64,000 nucleotides of DNA from positions 1-64,000 of the forward strand of contig JAXHMK010000010.1 in NCBI GenBank assembly GCA_034521495.1. Reading direction: 5' to 3'. Below the pieces are notes generated by a model that saw only the letters and a program-made list of their open reading frames with translations, had not been told where the DNA came from and did not search any database. Shown one piece after another: positions 35,226 to 45,101 of the stretch. Every line of letters starts with the position of its first letter. Position 1 is the first letter of the stretch. The DNA is from Balneolaceae bacterium (lineage in GTDB: Bacteria > Bacteroidota > Rhodothermia > Balneolales > Balneolaceae). Made by a program: the position numbers and the translations under genes.

Positions 35226-37598
35226 TTAATTAAAAGTTTTTCTTTTCCTTCCTTCAATTACTTTCTTGGCATAGCCATTAGGTCCATCAACTTCAATGGT
35301 AATAATAACAGGTGCATCTTCATTTGTATCAGAATCAGAATCATTGACATTAAACTTAAACTCTGTCAAATCTTCAATGTTAGAAAAATCTGGATCCACA
35401 TCTCTCAATGTAACATCTGTTTGACCAATCAATTCAATGCTCTCGCCTTCTGCTGTTACACTTATTGTAGTTCCTTCAACCATTGGAAATCCATTTGAAT
35501 CTTCCACCGTGAAATCAATGGTAAGATCATCACCGTTGGACAAGTCAATTGAATTTGTACTTGTGGTAATAATTGGTTGTCGAGAAAAAATCAGGTCGGT
35601 CTCGACATCAATTGTGTTTTGTTGATCATTTGTAGTGTAAGCTCTAACAGTAACTTCTCCATCGGAAGGTATTGGATTACCCATTGTTAAAGTGGCTATT
35701 GCTTTACCATTCGAAGTATAAGCAGCACCATTAATAAAACCACCATCAGTTTCAAAATATATTGCTACGTCATCAGGGACGGTGTTGCTATATTTATCAC
35801 CTGCGAGTACAGTAAAATCGTAATCGAGGTTAAATTGAGTGGCAGGAAAATTTATTTGTGGTGGGACTATCGAGAAGTGTTCTTGACTTGGCAATCCTGC
35901 ATGTATAACAATTGGGACTGGTTGTGAGCTTATATCCGAATCTAAAACTCTGGCTCTAACTTGAACAGTACCTGCGGCTTCACCGCTGGTTAAAGATACA
36001 GTTGCTTGACCTAAATTATTTGTAGTGACCACTTCAGGAGAAAGAAATTCACCTCCATTTGGCCTGTCTCCGAAAAAGAATTCAACGTCAACAGGATTTG
36101 CGTTACTCAAATTTTTACCGTTTACATCAACTACTTGAAATGTTAATTGAGTATCCTCTTTCTGGCCAGTAGCTCTAACACCAATTTGATTGTCTGTGAT
36201 TGATTCTAAATAAATAGAACCTGGAGGTCCGGGGTCTTCTTCGTCAATTTCAAATCTAAGATTTTTTGTTACTGAACCATTAGGTCCGTTTGTTGAAATT
36301 GTTAAAGTTACATCTTCTGTAATAGTAACTCTATCAGGGTTTCTGAGTTGGAATTCAAATTCAGTATATCCGTCACCTGTTTTTTGTGTATCGTTTAATT
36401 CTGCGGTAGTAGTACCAACCAAAACTAAATCTTGATTGTCTACACTAACTGAAAGGGTAGTACCTGGAGCTAAAGGATTGCCATTGGCATCTGATAAGTT
36501 TACAGAGAAAGTTTCTGATTCGAATCCGAGTAAATCTACATTGGTAGGCGTAACAGACAATTCAGGTTCACCGGAAAAAAGGACATTCAATTCTCTGGAA
36601 ATTTTTGAACTTGTTTCATCAACAGTTTCGACAGTAACTGTTGCCATTCCGGGTTCAGTATTATTTGTTCTGAGTTGTGCAGAAGCTAAACCTTGTTCGT
36701 CAGTATTTGCTGATCCATCTATGTTGCCTTTGTTAGTACCGAAATAAACAGCAGTTCCTGGAATTACAGTATTTCCGTATTTGTCACCAAGTAAAACAGT
36801 TATTTCACTCGGGTTACTTGAATTAGCTGGTATATTTTTAAATTCTGAATTAACCTCAAAATGATTGTCGTTAGGTAAACCACCACTAATTGTAATAGGG
36901 ATTGGTGCTGATTTTTCAGTTATTCCATTTCTAAGGAACGAAGCTCGAATTTGAACGACTCCCGGAACAGTGCCACTTGTGAGTGTGGCTTTTGCTATTC
37001 CGTCAACTGTTTTAACTGAATCCGGATAAATGCTTTCACCGCCATTAGGTCCTGCTGTAATTTCAAAATGAACAAATGTGGCGTTTTGATTATCTACCGG
37101 AACGCCTGCTGAGTCCTTAACTACAAATTCAAATGTAGCTGTTTCAAGTCCACCGGTTTCACGAACCTGAATAGTTTCAGCAGATTTACTTTGTAGAGTT
37201 ATATTTGCAGATCCCTCAGAAGGAGGAGGCCCACTACCTCCTTCTTCTGATCCGCTTATTTCAATATCCGGTACAATAAGTTCTTTTTCTGGTGCAGCAA
37301 TGAGAGTGATCGATTTAGTTGAAAATCCCTCTTTCTGAGCCTGAATTGTTATATCAATGACACTGTCAACAGGAACTTCTTCAAAAAGAAATTCACCATT
37401 ACTGTCACTAAATGTTTCTCTGGCAAGATCTTCAGGTGAGATAATTGAAACAGTTGCATCAGTTACAGGACTACCCGATTCAGTATTAACAACTTTGCCA
37501 GATACTATTATTGGTTCGTAAATCTCTTCACAGCCAATAAAAACAGACATAGTAATGACCGAAATGGCCAAAAGTAGAAGTGTTATTTTATTTTTCAT
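35226..37598 (-). CDS. Large Ig-like/CarboxypepD_reg surface lipoprotein with a tandem duplication
   Basis: The ATG at 37598 begins a lipoprotein signal ending in VFIGCEE. A CarboxypepD_reg domain follows (about 30-100, VSGKVVNTESGSPVTDATVS). After an acidic Ser/Gly/Pro linker come Big_1/invasin-type Ig-like repeats to residue 790. These fall into two halves of about 330 residues that match in order: SANITLQSKSAETIQVRETG against SIYLESITDNQIGVRATG, then VVQIRA against TVQVRA, DKYGNTVIPG against DKYSNTVPDD, and GPNGSVTK against GPNGYAKK. It is probably a cell-surface structural or adhesion protein, and its Asp/Asn content suggests Ca2+ binding. Confidence 0.8.
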   Translation of the reverse strand: MKNKITLLLLAISVITMSVFIGCEEIYEPIIVSGKVVNTESGSPVTDATVSIISPEDLARETFSDSNGEFLFEEVPVDSVIDITIQAQKEGFSTKSITLIAAPEKELIVPDIEISGSEEGGSGPPPSEGSANITLQSKSAETIQVRETGGLETATFEFVVKDSAGVPVDNQNATFVHFEITAGPNGGESIYPDSVKTVDGIAKATLTSGTVPGVVQIRASFLRNGITEKSAPIPITISGGLPNDNHFEVNSEFKNIPANSSNPSEITVLLGDKYGNTVIPGTAVYFGTNKGNIDGSANTDEQGLASAQLRTNNTEPGMATVTVETVDETSSKISRELNVLFSGEPELSVTPTNVDLLGFESETFSVNLSDANGNPLAPGTTLSVSVDNQDLVLVGTTTAELNDTQKTGDGYTEFEFQLRNPDRVTITEDVTLTISTNGPNGSVTKNLRFEIDEEDPGPPGSIYLESITDNQIGVRATGQKEDTQLTFQVVDVNGKNLSNANPVDVEFFFGDRPNGGEFLSPEVVTTNNLGQATVSLTSGEAAGTVQVRARVLDSDISSQPVPIVIHAGLPSQEHFSIVPPQINFPATQFNLDYDFTVLAGDKYSNTVPDDVAIYFETDGGFINGAAYTSNGKAIATLTMGNPIPSDGEVTVRAYTTNDQQNTIDVETDLIFSRQPIITTSTNSIDLSNGDDLTIDFTVEDSNGFPMVEGTTISVTAEGESIELIGQTDVTLRDVDPDFSNIEDLTEFKFNVNDSDSDTNEDAPVIITIEVDGPNGYAKKVIEGRKRKTFN

Positions 37599-37957
37599 CC
37601 CATCCAACGTTTAGTTAGAAATCGAAAACCCAGTGTTTATTAAAAATTTTTCATATTAATGATACGCAATCGATTCCGAAAAAAGAAGTTTAGATAATGT
37701 ATGTGATTGAATAGCAATTTTATATACTCTTTTGAATTATTATCGTAAACAATAAGCAGGAACCTTCAAAGATCAAAAATAAAATAGCATCTAAACAGCA
37801 AAGATGCTCTCATTTGTTCAAAGAAATTCAGTAGATTAATTTTTTAATTTTGATACAGGATTTTGCGATCCGGCATTTTCTACACGAAACGAAAGCGTTT
37901 ACAGAATTATAATTTTAAGGCTTTTTTAACGTGCATATTAACCATTGACCCTTTTTA

Positions 37958-38710
37958 ATGCATATTAATTTCAAACGAAGAATTAACCAGATCATTGGTT
38001 TTCTGGGATATCGAGTATCTAAAGCAGAACATTCGAATTATTTTAATTTTCAGGCACTTTTAAATCATTATTTAAATCACTACGAAACTCTGTCATTCGT
38101 TCAAATTGGTGGTTGTGACGGGGAATCTTTCGACCCGCTTTATCCAAAAATTCTATCCAATCCCACACGTTTTGAAGGGATTATCGTCGAACCTGTTCAT
38201 GCATATTTCAATGAGCTGTCAGCTCGCTATTCTACATTTGAAAGAATAAAAACACTCAATTTGGCGGTTCATAATGAAAAAGAAAAAGCGACTATTTACA
38301 GGCCTCAAGTTGAAAGTTTACCTCATTTACCGGTCTATGCCAAAGGAACCGCGTCATTCAATAAATCCCATCTGCAAAAGTTTAACATACCCTCCGACAT
38401 GATTGTTGAAGAAGAAGTGCCCTGTATTTCTCTTAATGATCTTCTAAGAAAGTATAATTTAAAGCCGGATCTGATGATCACAGATACAGAAGGGTATGAT
38501 TCGGAAATCATATGTAATTATGATTTCGATTACCATAAACCACCATTAATCTATTTTGAACATGGTTTGCCGGATGAAATTATGAAGAAGCATGAGATCG
38601 ATCAGGTCGAAGAGGTGTTGCACCGGGCTGGTTATAACATAATTTTTGAGTACTATGATGCACTGGCCTATCGAAAAGAGAGTCTTATGGATTCCTTTCC
38701 AACGAGATGA
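37958..38710 (+). CDS. FkbM-family SAM methyltransferase
   Basis: This 250-residue methyltransferase has the FkbM-type motif FVQIGGCDGESFDPL (about 47-61), IIVEPVHAYFNEL (motif II, about 76-88) and LMITDTEGYDSEII (about 172-185) with the conserved DxEGxD. Such enzymes O-methylate sugars in surface glycans. It opens the glycan cluster, and the next gene lies 28 bp downstream. The 350-bp AT-rich region 37608-37957 should carry the cluster promoter. Confidence 0.85.
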   Translation: MHINFKRRINQIIGFLGYRVSKAEHSNYFNFQALLNHYLNHYETLSFVQIGGCDGESFDPLYPKILSNPTRFEGIIVEPVHAYFNELSARYSTFERIKTLNLAVHNEKEKATIYRPQVESLPHLPVYAKGTASFNKSHLQKFNIPSDMIVEEEVPCISLNDLLRKYNLKPDLMITDTEGYDSEIICNYDFDYHKPPLIYFEHGLPDEIMKKHEIDQVEEVLHRAGYNIIFEYYDALAYRKESLMDSFPTR

Positions 38711-38738
38711 ATGAAACAGATAATAGATATATCCAATA

Positions 38739-39899
38739 ATGTCATCAAGCCTTAAATATGTTTCTCTCTACGAAAATAGTGGGTATGGAATTGCCGCTAA
38801 ACTGTATTTAAAAGCACTATTGAATTCCGATATCGATGTGACATGGACACCAATGGTCCGGGGGAAAGGTATCGGAATGACCTATGAACCCTATCAAAAA
38901 AGTGAAATTGGAGAGTCTGAATTAGATTCCATTTGCAACAAACCTATTGAATATGATACCGTTCTTGTTCATACGATCCCGGAATTCTTTTCTTATTGGA
39001 GAGAGCAAGAACCCGATAAATATTTAATCGGTTACACAGTATGGGAAACCACAAAACCACCCGATCACTGGAAAGATCTCATCAACCAGTTAGATCACCT
39101 GTTGGTACCGACCCTGTGGAATAAGAAGATATTTCGTGAGCATGGTATCATCATTCCGATCGATGTTTTACCACATATGTCGGAATTCGAGGGAATTCCA
39201 TTACAGAACGAAGAGCTGCTTGATGAAACAAATGACCGATTCCTGTTTTACATCATCTCAACATGGACAGAGCGCAAGGCAATTTGGAAATTGATTGATG
39301 CTTATGTGAAAGCTTTCAATAAGAATGACCATGTTGAATTGTTGATCAAAACATCAAAGGGAGATATGCGAAATCCCAGGAATATTCTTTTAAGATATTT
39401 AGGATATACATATCAACCTGTTCGAAAAACGTTTAAAAATTATTTGAAACGATTTAATAATCATCCTAAAATTTCACTTGTTGCAGATGAATCGATGTCC
39501 AAAGAATATATCCATCAATTACATACAAGAGGAGACTGTTATGTTTCTTTATGCAGGGGAGAAGGGTGGGGCATCGGTTCTTTTGAAGCTGCCAGATTTG
39601 GCAAACCGGTGATTATGACGGGTTTTGGCGGACAAACTGATTACTTACAACCGGAATATTCCTGGCTGGTTGATTATGAACTGATACCGGTTGTTGATAA
39701 AAATGCACCCAAATCTTACGGATCCGATCAAAACTGGGCAGAACCGAATATAGAGCAGGCTGCTGAATTCATGCGGTATGTTTATGAACATCAAGAAGAG
39801 GCAAAACGGAAAGGAGAGAAGCTAAAGGAATATGTTATGGAGAATTTCAGCAATGAACGAACCGCCGGGAAGCTCATTCAATTTTTAAGATCTGTCTGA
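38739..39899 (+). CDS. Glycosyltransferase (GT-B fold, group 1-like)
   Basis: This 386-residue GT-B enzyme has a GYGIAAKLYLKALL start, GYTVWETTKPPDHW (about 100-113), LVPTLWNKKIF and the donor-binding GEGWGIGSFEAARFGKPVI (about 272-290). FGGQTDYL precedes the C-terminal helices. The EX7E-like element is in the GWGIGSFEA block. The sugar is unknown. It likely works with the flanking transferases on a surface polysaccharide or O-antigen-like glycan. Confidence 0.85.
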   Translation: MSSSLKYVSLYENSGYGIAAKLYLKALLNSDIDVTWTPMVRGKGIGMTYEPYQKSEIGESELDSICNKPIEYDTVLVHTIPEFFSYWREQEPDKYLIGYTVWETTKPPDHWKDLINQLDHLLVPTLWNKKIFREHGIIIPIDVLPHMSEFEGIPLQNEELLDETNDRFLFYIISTWTERKAIWKLIDAYVKAFNKNDHVELLIKTSKGDMRNPRNILLRYLGYTYQPVRKTFKNYLKRFNNHPKISLVADESMSKEYIHQLHTRGDCYVSLCRGEGWGIGSFEAARFGKPVIMTGFGGQTDYLQPEYSWLVDYELIPVVDKNAPKSYGSDQNWAEPNIEQAAEFMRYVYEHQEEAKRKGEKLKEYVMENFSNERTAGKLIQFLRSV

Positions 39900-39908
39900 G
39901 AAATCAAG

Positions 39909-41012
39909 CTATTTTTGATATGAACCCACAGCTTTTTCAAACAGATCGATCATTCCGGAAATACACTTTTCGGTTGAAAAGATTTTACTTCGCTCGAGTC
40001 CTTTTTGAACGAGTTCGTCTCGGAATGCCGGGTTATTTGTAATCTTTTTTAGTCCTCCGAGCATACTTTCGTGGTCCAAAGGATCAACGTATAGTACTGC
40101 ATCTCCGCCAACTTCAGGGATTGAGGAGTTGTTCGCAGTGATGACGGGACACCCGTTAGCCATCGCCTCGATGACGGGAAGTCCAAAACCTTCATAAAGA
40201 GTGGGATATGAAAGGCAAAGGGCGTTTTTATAAAGAGTTACCAATTGTGCATTGGTTACATTTTCCAACACTGTGATCTGTTTTAAAACCCTGATTTTTT
40301 CATAGAAATACTTTTCATAGGGTGAAATCTGGCCGGTGACGATTACCTTCAGGTCAGGATTTTCATGTAAAAAAGGGGAAATCGCACGGATCCATGCCCA
40401 GAAATTTTTCCGTCCCAAGCGGGACCCTAAAAACAGTATATATCGCTCCGGCAGATGTTCCACCGGAACCGGATCGGTGTCCAAAAAATTGGCAAGATAA
40501 ACAGTGTGAGTTTTTTCCCGGTCTGTGAGGTACAGGTTGCACAAGTCGTTTTGAGTATAGTTGGAATTGCATACTACAATTTCTGCGTGGTCGGCCAGGA
40601 ATCCCAGGGCTTTTGTATCGCGGGGTTGATCCACAAAGGTGTGGTTCCCACGGGCAATCTGCATTGTGTCGTGTACAGTCATGACATAGGGCTTTTTCTG
40701 TATATGATCCAAAAACTCCGATTCAAACGTTGGAGATGTTATATAAACCAGATCGTAATTCAGGTTTTCGAGTGCCCTGTAATAATCTTTTTTTAAACGA
40801 TGTAATCTGTACCGGTTTCGAACGAATTGCAGTTTTGGATGAAGGATATTATCTAAAAGGGAGTTCTGCCCGGCAATATTTTCAACAATTGATCGATTTG
40901 GATAAACAATATCAATCCCTGCATCGGGTAAGCCTTTAAAGAGAGTTGAATAGTAGCTTTTCATGCCGGAATACCCCAGCATGAAAACCTGGGGATCAAA
41001 AAGAATCTTCAT
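39909..41012 (-). CDS. GT4-family glycosyltransferase, opposite orientation
   Basis: This 367-residue GT4 enzyme has YVMTVHDTMQ (about 128), NSNYTQND, RYILFLGSRLGRKNFWAWIRA (about 190-210), and the C-terminal LSYPTLYEGFGLPVIEAMANGCPVI (about 268-292) with the EX7E motif. It is the only minus-strand gene in the cluster and converges with 38739-39899, 9 bp apart. It may be an insertion or a separately controlled transferase. Confidence 0.88.
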   Translation of the reverse strand: MKILFDPQVFMLGYSGMKSYYSTLFKGLPDAGIDIVYPNRSIVENIAGQNSLLDNILHPKLQFVRNRYRLHRLKKDYYRALENLNYDLVYITSPTFESEFLDHIQKKPYVMTVHDTMQIARGNHTFVDQPRDTKALGFLADHAEIVVCNSNYTQNDLCNLYLTDREKTHTVYLANFLDTDPVPVEHLPERYILFLGSRLGRKNFWAWIRAISPFLHENPDLKVIVTGQISPYEKYFYEKIRVLKQITVLENVTNAQLVTLYKNALCLSYPTLYEGFGLPVIEAMANGCPVITANNSSIPEVGGDAVLYVDPLDHESMLGGLKKITNNPAFRDELVQKGLERSKIFSTEKCISGMIDLFEKAVGSYQK

Positions 41013-41126
41013 GATTTCATGTTAATTGTAATTAAGCATCCATAAAGAATTACGTTGCAATACATTTTTTCAATACTTTCTTCAACAACTTATTTAGCCG
41101 CATTAATTTTTTGAACATATTAAGTA

Positions 41127-42077
41127 ATGATACCAAATCATTTTCATTTTATTTATGGGTTGAAAGAGCAGAATAGTCCATTCCACTTAATGTACTATCT
41201 CTGTCTTAAAACCTGTATTGAGATCAATAGCCCTGAAAAGATCTATTTCTACTATGAGCATGAACCGTTTGGCGTTTACTGGGAACTGATTAAACCGGAA
41301 CTCACCCTTGAAAAAGTTTCAAGAAATCAATTTGTAGATAACTTCAAATACCGGAAAATCGGCAGAAAAGATCTCAGTTATGCACATCATGCTGATTTTA
41401 TTCGTCTTGAAAAATTGCTTAAAAAAGGAGGGGTTTATGCAGATATGGATACACTGTTTGTAAAAAAACTCCCATCATACTTATTTGATAAACCATTTGT
41501 ATTAGGACGGGAACCGGATATCTATTCAGAATCAACAGGAGAGAAACAGCGCTCACTTTGTAATGCCCTTATTATGGCTGAACCAAATGCAGAGTTTGCA
41601 CAAAGATGGTTTGATGATATGCAAAATCACTTCGACGGTTCCTGGAGCAATCATTCCACAGTGTTGCCGCAAAAGCTGAGTGAAGAATTACCGGATGAGA
41701 TCCATATTGAACCTCAAACAAGTTTTTACCATTTTGAATGGACAAAGAGTAACCTGAAGGATCTGTTTGAAAGAGATGTTGGCGAGCTTCCGGGGGTCTA
41801 TTCAATTCATCTGTGGAAACATTTGTGGTTTTCATCCTGGAAGAATGATTTTTCTTCCTTCAATGGTAAACGTCTTGATGAAGAGTATGTCCGTTCGGGG
41901 TCAACAACGTATGCAAGGCTTGCAAAACCGTTTCTTCCTTCAGAAATGGAATTAAAGGCTGTTGGCAAGGTGCCAATTGGTAAAATTATTTATAAGAAGA
42001 CAAAAGAAAGCGTTGAAAATATCAGGCTTATTTTTACGAGGGTTGCAGCAAAAATTCAATATCTGTTGAAGTCATAA
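41127..42077 (+). CDS. DXD-motif glycosyltransferase (GT32-like)
   Basis: This 316-residue enzyme begins IPNHFHFIYGLKE. It carries HADFIRLEKLLKKGGVYADMDTLFV (about 90-114), where the DXD metal/nucleotide-sugar motif is DMD. This is the Gly_transf_sug/capsular polysaccharide synthesis layout. Its stop overlaps the next start by one base (TAATG), so translation is coupled. It should add mannose, galactose or a similar sugar to an unknown acceptor. Confidence 0.83.
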   Translation: MIPNHFHFIYGLKEQNSPFHLMYYLCLKTCIEINSPEKIYFYYEHEPFGVYWELIKPELTLEKVSRNQFVDNFKYRKIGRKDLSYAHHADFIRLEKLLKKGGVYADMDTLFVKKLPSYLFDKPFVLGREPDIYSESTGEKQRSLCNALIMAEPNAEFAQRWFDDMQNHFDGSWSNHSTVLPQKLSEELPDEIHIEPQTSFYHFEWTKSNLKDLFERDVGELPGVYSIHLWKHLWFSSWKNDFSSFNGKRLDEEYVRSGSTTYARLAKPFLPSEMELKAVGKVPIGKIIYKKTKESVENIRLIFTRVAAKIQYLLKS

Positions 42078-43294
42078 TGGCTCAAAAAAATATTCTTTTT
42101 ATTACACCCGTTTTACCATCATTGAACGGAAGGGGGAGAAATTTCCGGGCCTTCCACTGGGTCTGGCATTTGCAAAAGACCTGGAGTGTCTCCGTGTTAT
42201 GTACCTCAATTTACGGGAAAGATCTGTTTAGGGATGAAGAGAGCCTGGCAAAACTGGATTGCAGTATATACCATTCAAATCACGCCTATTCTAAATTTCA
42301 ACGTTTTACAAATCTGCTTTCCGGTCAGCCCAGCACATGGAACTCAATCGGAAAAATTATTGAAGAGGAAGCGGTAAGACTGGATATTCCAAAACCCGAT
42401 GTTATTCTCTGCTTCAGGATGTTGAACGCCCCGATTGCACTGCATTTACAGGAAAGATGGAATATTGAAAAGATCTGGCTGGATATTGATGAAATTGACT
42501 CCCGAGTACGGTTTGATATTGCGAACCGAATGGCATCAGAGGGATATTATTTCCGGGCGGTAAAGGAACGGGTTGAAGGCTTCTTCTACGCCATCCAGGA
42601 AAATAGCCTGATCCCTGAATTTGACAGGATTTATGCTTCGACGATTGAAGAGAAAAACTCTATAGACCGAATGGGTTTCGGTGTCCAAACCGAAGTGAAG
42701 CCGAATATGCTTCCGGTTTCGAATAGAGTTACCTATCAAAAAACAGATGACAATCCCTACACTTTTATGTTTGTGGGTGATTCCAATTACTTTCCCAATT
42801 TGGATGCGATTGACCGGATTCTCTTTGAGATTGTTCCGGGTTTGGAGAAGATCGCACAAGTGCCGTTCCGATTTGTAATTATTGGCGGTGATCTCGGAGA
42901 AGCTCAACAGCAACAAATTCGGAAATACGATTCAGTTGTCTATCACCAGGATGTTGACGATTTGAAGGCTATTTACGACCGCTCGAATGCAGTTGTGGTT
43001 CCGTTGCGGGTGGGCGGGGGCAGCAGCCTCAAATTCCTGGAGGCTCTGAGCCGTCTAAAACCAGTGGTAGCCACGCCGGTTGGTGCTCGCGGATTTGGAG
43101 TAAGAAATGGTGAACATGCACTGATCGGTGAATCTTCCGGTGAGCTGATTCATCACTGTAATCATTTGATAAGTGACATGGATTTAAACCGGAAATTGTC
43201 TGAAAAAGGATACCAATGGTTTTTAGATCATTATTCATATGAGATTAATGTGAAAGCAACCAAAGAAACAGTGAACAATAGTCAACCCGGTTAA
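42077..43294 (+). CDS. Glycosyltransferase, GT-B
   Basis: This 405-residue protein starts on the overlapping ATG of the upstream stop. Its N-terminal domain has PVLPSLNGRGRNFRAFHW, near the acceptor site, and the middle has YTFMFVGDSNYFPNLDAI (about 232-249). The C-terminal VVVPLRVGGGSSLKFLEALSRLKPVVATPVGARGF (about 298-332) is the GT4-type donor site. It lacks an obvious signal and acts on the cytoplasmic face. Length is normal for the family. Confidence 0.85.
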   Translation: MAQKNILFITPVLPSLNGRGRNFRAFHWVWHLQKTWSVSVLCTSIYGKDLFRDEESLAKLDCSIYHSNHAYSKFQRFTNLLSGQPSTWNSIGKIIEEEAVRLDIPKPDVILCFRMLNAPIALHLQERWNIEKIWLDIDEIDSRVRFDIANRMASEGYYFRAVKERVEGFFYAIQENSLIPEFDRIYASTIEEKNSIDRMGFGVQTEVKPNMLPVSNRVTYQKTDDNPYTFMFVGDSNYFPNLDAIDRILFEIVPGLEKIAQVPFRFVIIGGDLGEAQQQQIRKYDSVVYHQDVDDLKAIYDRSNAVVVPLRVGGGSSLKFLEALSRLKPVVATPVGARGFGVRNGEHALIGESSGELIHHCNHLISDMDLNRKLSEKGYQWFLDHYSYEINVKATKETVNNSQPG

Positions 43295-43296
43295 AC

Positions 43297-44055
43297 ATGA
43301 GCAGCAAAGAGCAAATATGGCGGCTGCTCCCGAATATTTTTAAAAAGTTATACCTGAAAATCAAGCCAACCATTTTAAATGTTTGGAATAGAGATAACGC
43401 CGAGGAAGTCTTTACGGAAATCTATAAAAAGGATTTATGGGGCAAAGCAGATGAGGGCTATTTTTCCGGGATCGGCTCATTGAATGATCTCATCGTTTCA
43501 AGGTATGTGAATACAATAACTGAAGAAGCTGACAGACAGGGATTCAGAGACAAAACGTTTGTTGATTTGGGGTGTGGTGATTTTAGGGTCGGACAACAGC
43601 TGGTACCGCTCAGTTCAAAATATATAGCTGTTGATGTGGTAAAACCTCTAATTGAATACAATCTTAAAAAATATGCCGCTGAAAAGATTGAATTCCACCA
43701 TTTGGATATTGTAAATGACGAACTTCCGGAAGGGGAGGTCTGCTTTGTCAGACAGGTCCTGCAGCACCTGTCGAACCAACAGATCAAAAAAATATTAGAA
43801 AAGCTCGACATGTACAAGTGGGTTTACATTACAGAGCACTATCCACGAGAAAGTAAAAATATCCGCCCGAATGTGAACAAGGTACCGGACTTAAAAATCC
43901 GGTTAGAATATCAGTCCGGCGTTTACTTGTCTGAGCCGCCATTTAATGTACCATTAAACAAACTAAAGCAAATTCTTGAGGTTCCGGCTACAGGAAAAGA
44001 AGGAGATGACTCGATCGGTGTGATCCGAACTATTTTGTATATGCCAAATGCTTGA
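43297..44055 (+). CDS. Class I SAM methyltransferase of the glycan cluster
   Basis: This 252-residue methyltransferase starts 2 bp after the previous stop. Motif I is TFVDLGCGDFRVGQQL (about 86-101), followed by YIAVDVVKPLIEYN and VCFVRQVLQHLSNQQI (about 148-163). It is the second methyltransferase in the cluster and probably modifies a terminal sugar. The gene ends 163 bp before the tRNA-Leu gene on the opposite strand. Confidence 0.8.
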   Translation: MSSKEQIWRLLPNIFKKLYLKIKPTILNVWNRDNAEEVFTEIYKKDLWGKADEGYFSGIGSLNDLIVSRYVNTITEEADRQGFRDKTFVDLGCGDFRVGQQLVPLSSKYIAVDVVKPLIEYNLKKYAAEKIEFHHLDIVNDELPEGEVCFVRQVLQHLSNQQIKKILEKLDMYKWVYITEHYPRESKNIRPNVNKVPDLKIRLEYQSGVYLSEPPFNVPLNKLKQILEVPATGKEGDDSIGVIRTILYMPNA

Positions 44056-44217
44056 TGGACTGAGTGCGAATAATTTAGCTTGTACCCAAAACTGTACCCA
44101 AATTTTGGGGAAATCGACTTCACTCACTCCGTTTTGTGTGGCAGATTACTCATCCCTTTGCAGCTGAAGAAAAGAATAGAAGCGGATCTCACGACTCAGA
44201 TCTCAAGACTAAAACAG

Positions 44218-44301
44218 TACCCGGAGTGGGACTCGAACCCACACGATATCGCTACCACCGGATTTTGAGTCCGGCGCGTCTACCAATTCCGCCATCCGGG
44301 C
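44218..44301 (-). tRNA. tRNA-Leu (anticodon CAA)
   Basis: The minus strand folds as a class II tRNA of 84 nt. The acceptor arm is GCCCGGA/TCCGGGT with a G-U first pair and discriminator A at 44218. The anticodon arm is CCGGA-CTCAAAA-TCCGG, giving anticodon CAA for UUG. There is a short variable stem and the T arm GTGGGTTCGAGTCCCAC. CCA is not encoded. The following stretch 44302-44713 has no gene but holds a hairpin at 44604-44629. Confidence 0.95.
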
Positions 44302-44603
44302 AGAAGAATTTTAAATATAAGGCTTTAGCCAATACTTCTTCAAAGTAGTTTTGTTCTTTTTTGTGGACTTTTCTTATTTACTGTTTAAAAATGAAGAGGA
44401 TTGATACTGCTTGTTTCAACTTCGAGTGTTGGTTTGATTTGCTCCGTACCAACCCCGCAAAATTGGAGAGTTGATGTATAAGAGATAAGGATTCGATATA
44501 GACTCGTTTCACTGCTCAGCTTGCCATCTCGAAGTCCAGCACCGGTACATAGAAAATTGAAATACAATCATTGACTCGAAGCCGGTGCTTCACGGTGGCG
44601 TCA

Positions 44604-44629
44604 CGAAGGAGGACCTTCGTGACGAGGTA
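44604..44629. repeat. Perfect hairpin CGTCACGAAGG/CCTTCGTGACG
   Basis: An 11-bp perfect stem around AGGA lies in the gene-free stretch between the tRNA and the next gene. It has no U-tract, so it is more likely a repeat or operator-like palindrome than a terminator. Confidence 0.6.
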
Positions 44630-44713
44630 AAAAAGCGAAGTTGAGATTTAATGTTGTGTTCTCCTCTGTGCCTCTAATTTTTTCCGCCTTTTCTGCTTAG
44701 AATCCCACGACTA

Positions 44714-44872
44714 TTAATCTTTCTCCTCCTTTTTATCTTTTTCATGTCCCGGACGGGTACGCGATGGAGGATCACTGGCCGGAAAGGTTTGACGAAGCTC
44801 TTTGTTTAACTCATTCTTTTCTTTTTGAGTTTTCTCCTCATTCTTTTTTTGATTGTCTTTCTTGTCATTCAT
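44714..44872 (-). CDS. Small hydrophilic conserved protein (FPASDPPS motif)
   Basis: This protein of about 52 residues is Lys/Glu/Asn-rich and ends with ELRQTFPASDPPSRTRPGHE plus a charged tail. The FPASDPPS motif recurs in small conserved hypothetical proteins of many bacteria. No function is known. The start is the ATG at 44872. Confidence 0.6.
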   Translation of the reverse strand: MNDKKDNQKKNEEKTQKEKNELNKELRQTFPASDPPSRTRPGHEKDKKEEKD

Positions 44873-45043
44873 AACGGTCCGCTTATTTATTTGAATAAAG
44901 TTCTGATGTCTATACAATAGTAACATGAGTAATAATTAAAGAATTCGAAAAGTTGATCAACAAGGTTTCTCTAAACCAATTTCGAACGAACTCCATAAAA
45001 CTTGGTTTTTTAAGCAAAGGGGGATAGACTATCTCCATTAACA

Positions 45044-45083
45044 AAAAAAGCCCCTGATCCATATCAAAATCAGAGGCCTTTTC
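45044..45083 (-). terminator. Terminator for the 45102 gene
   Basis: Minus-strand reading gives GCCTCTGAT...ATCAGGGGC followed by TTTTTTT, 19 bp beyond the stop. This is a good intrinsic terminator. Confidence 0.75.
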
Positions 45084-45101
45084 TATTACATCAGTCATTA
45101 C

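Noticed and set aside
35226-37598. Phage tail or bacteriocin structural protein for the Ig-rich gene
   Set aside because: The lipoprotein signal, CarboxypepD_reg domain and lack of any phage neighbours fit a cell-surface lipoprotein better.
44604-44629. Intrinsic terminator for the tRNA transcript
   Set aside because: The hairpin lies upstream of the tRNA with respect to its strand and lacks a U-tract.
44910-45098. 62-residue frame on the minus strand
   Set aside because: It runs through a clear intrinsic terminator of the neighbouring gene and has no recognisable feature.
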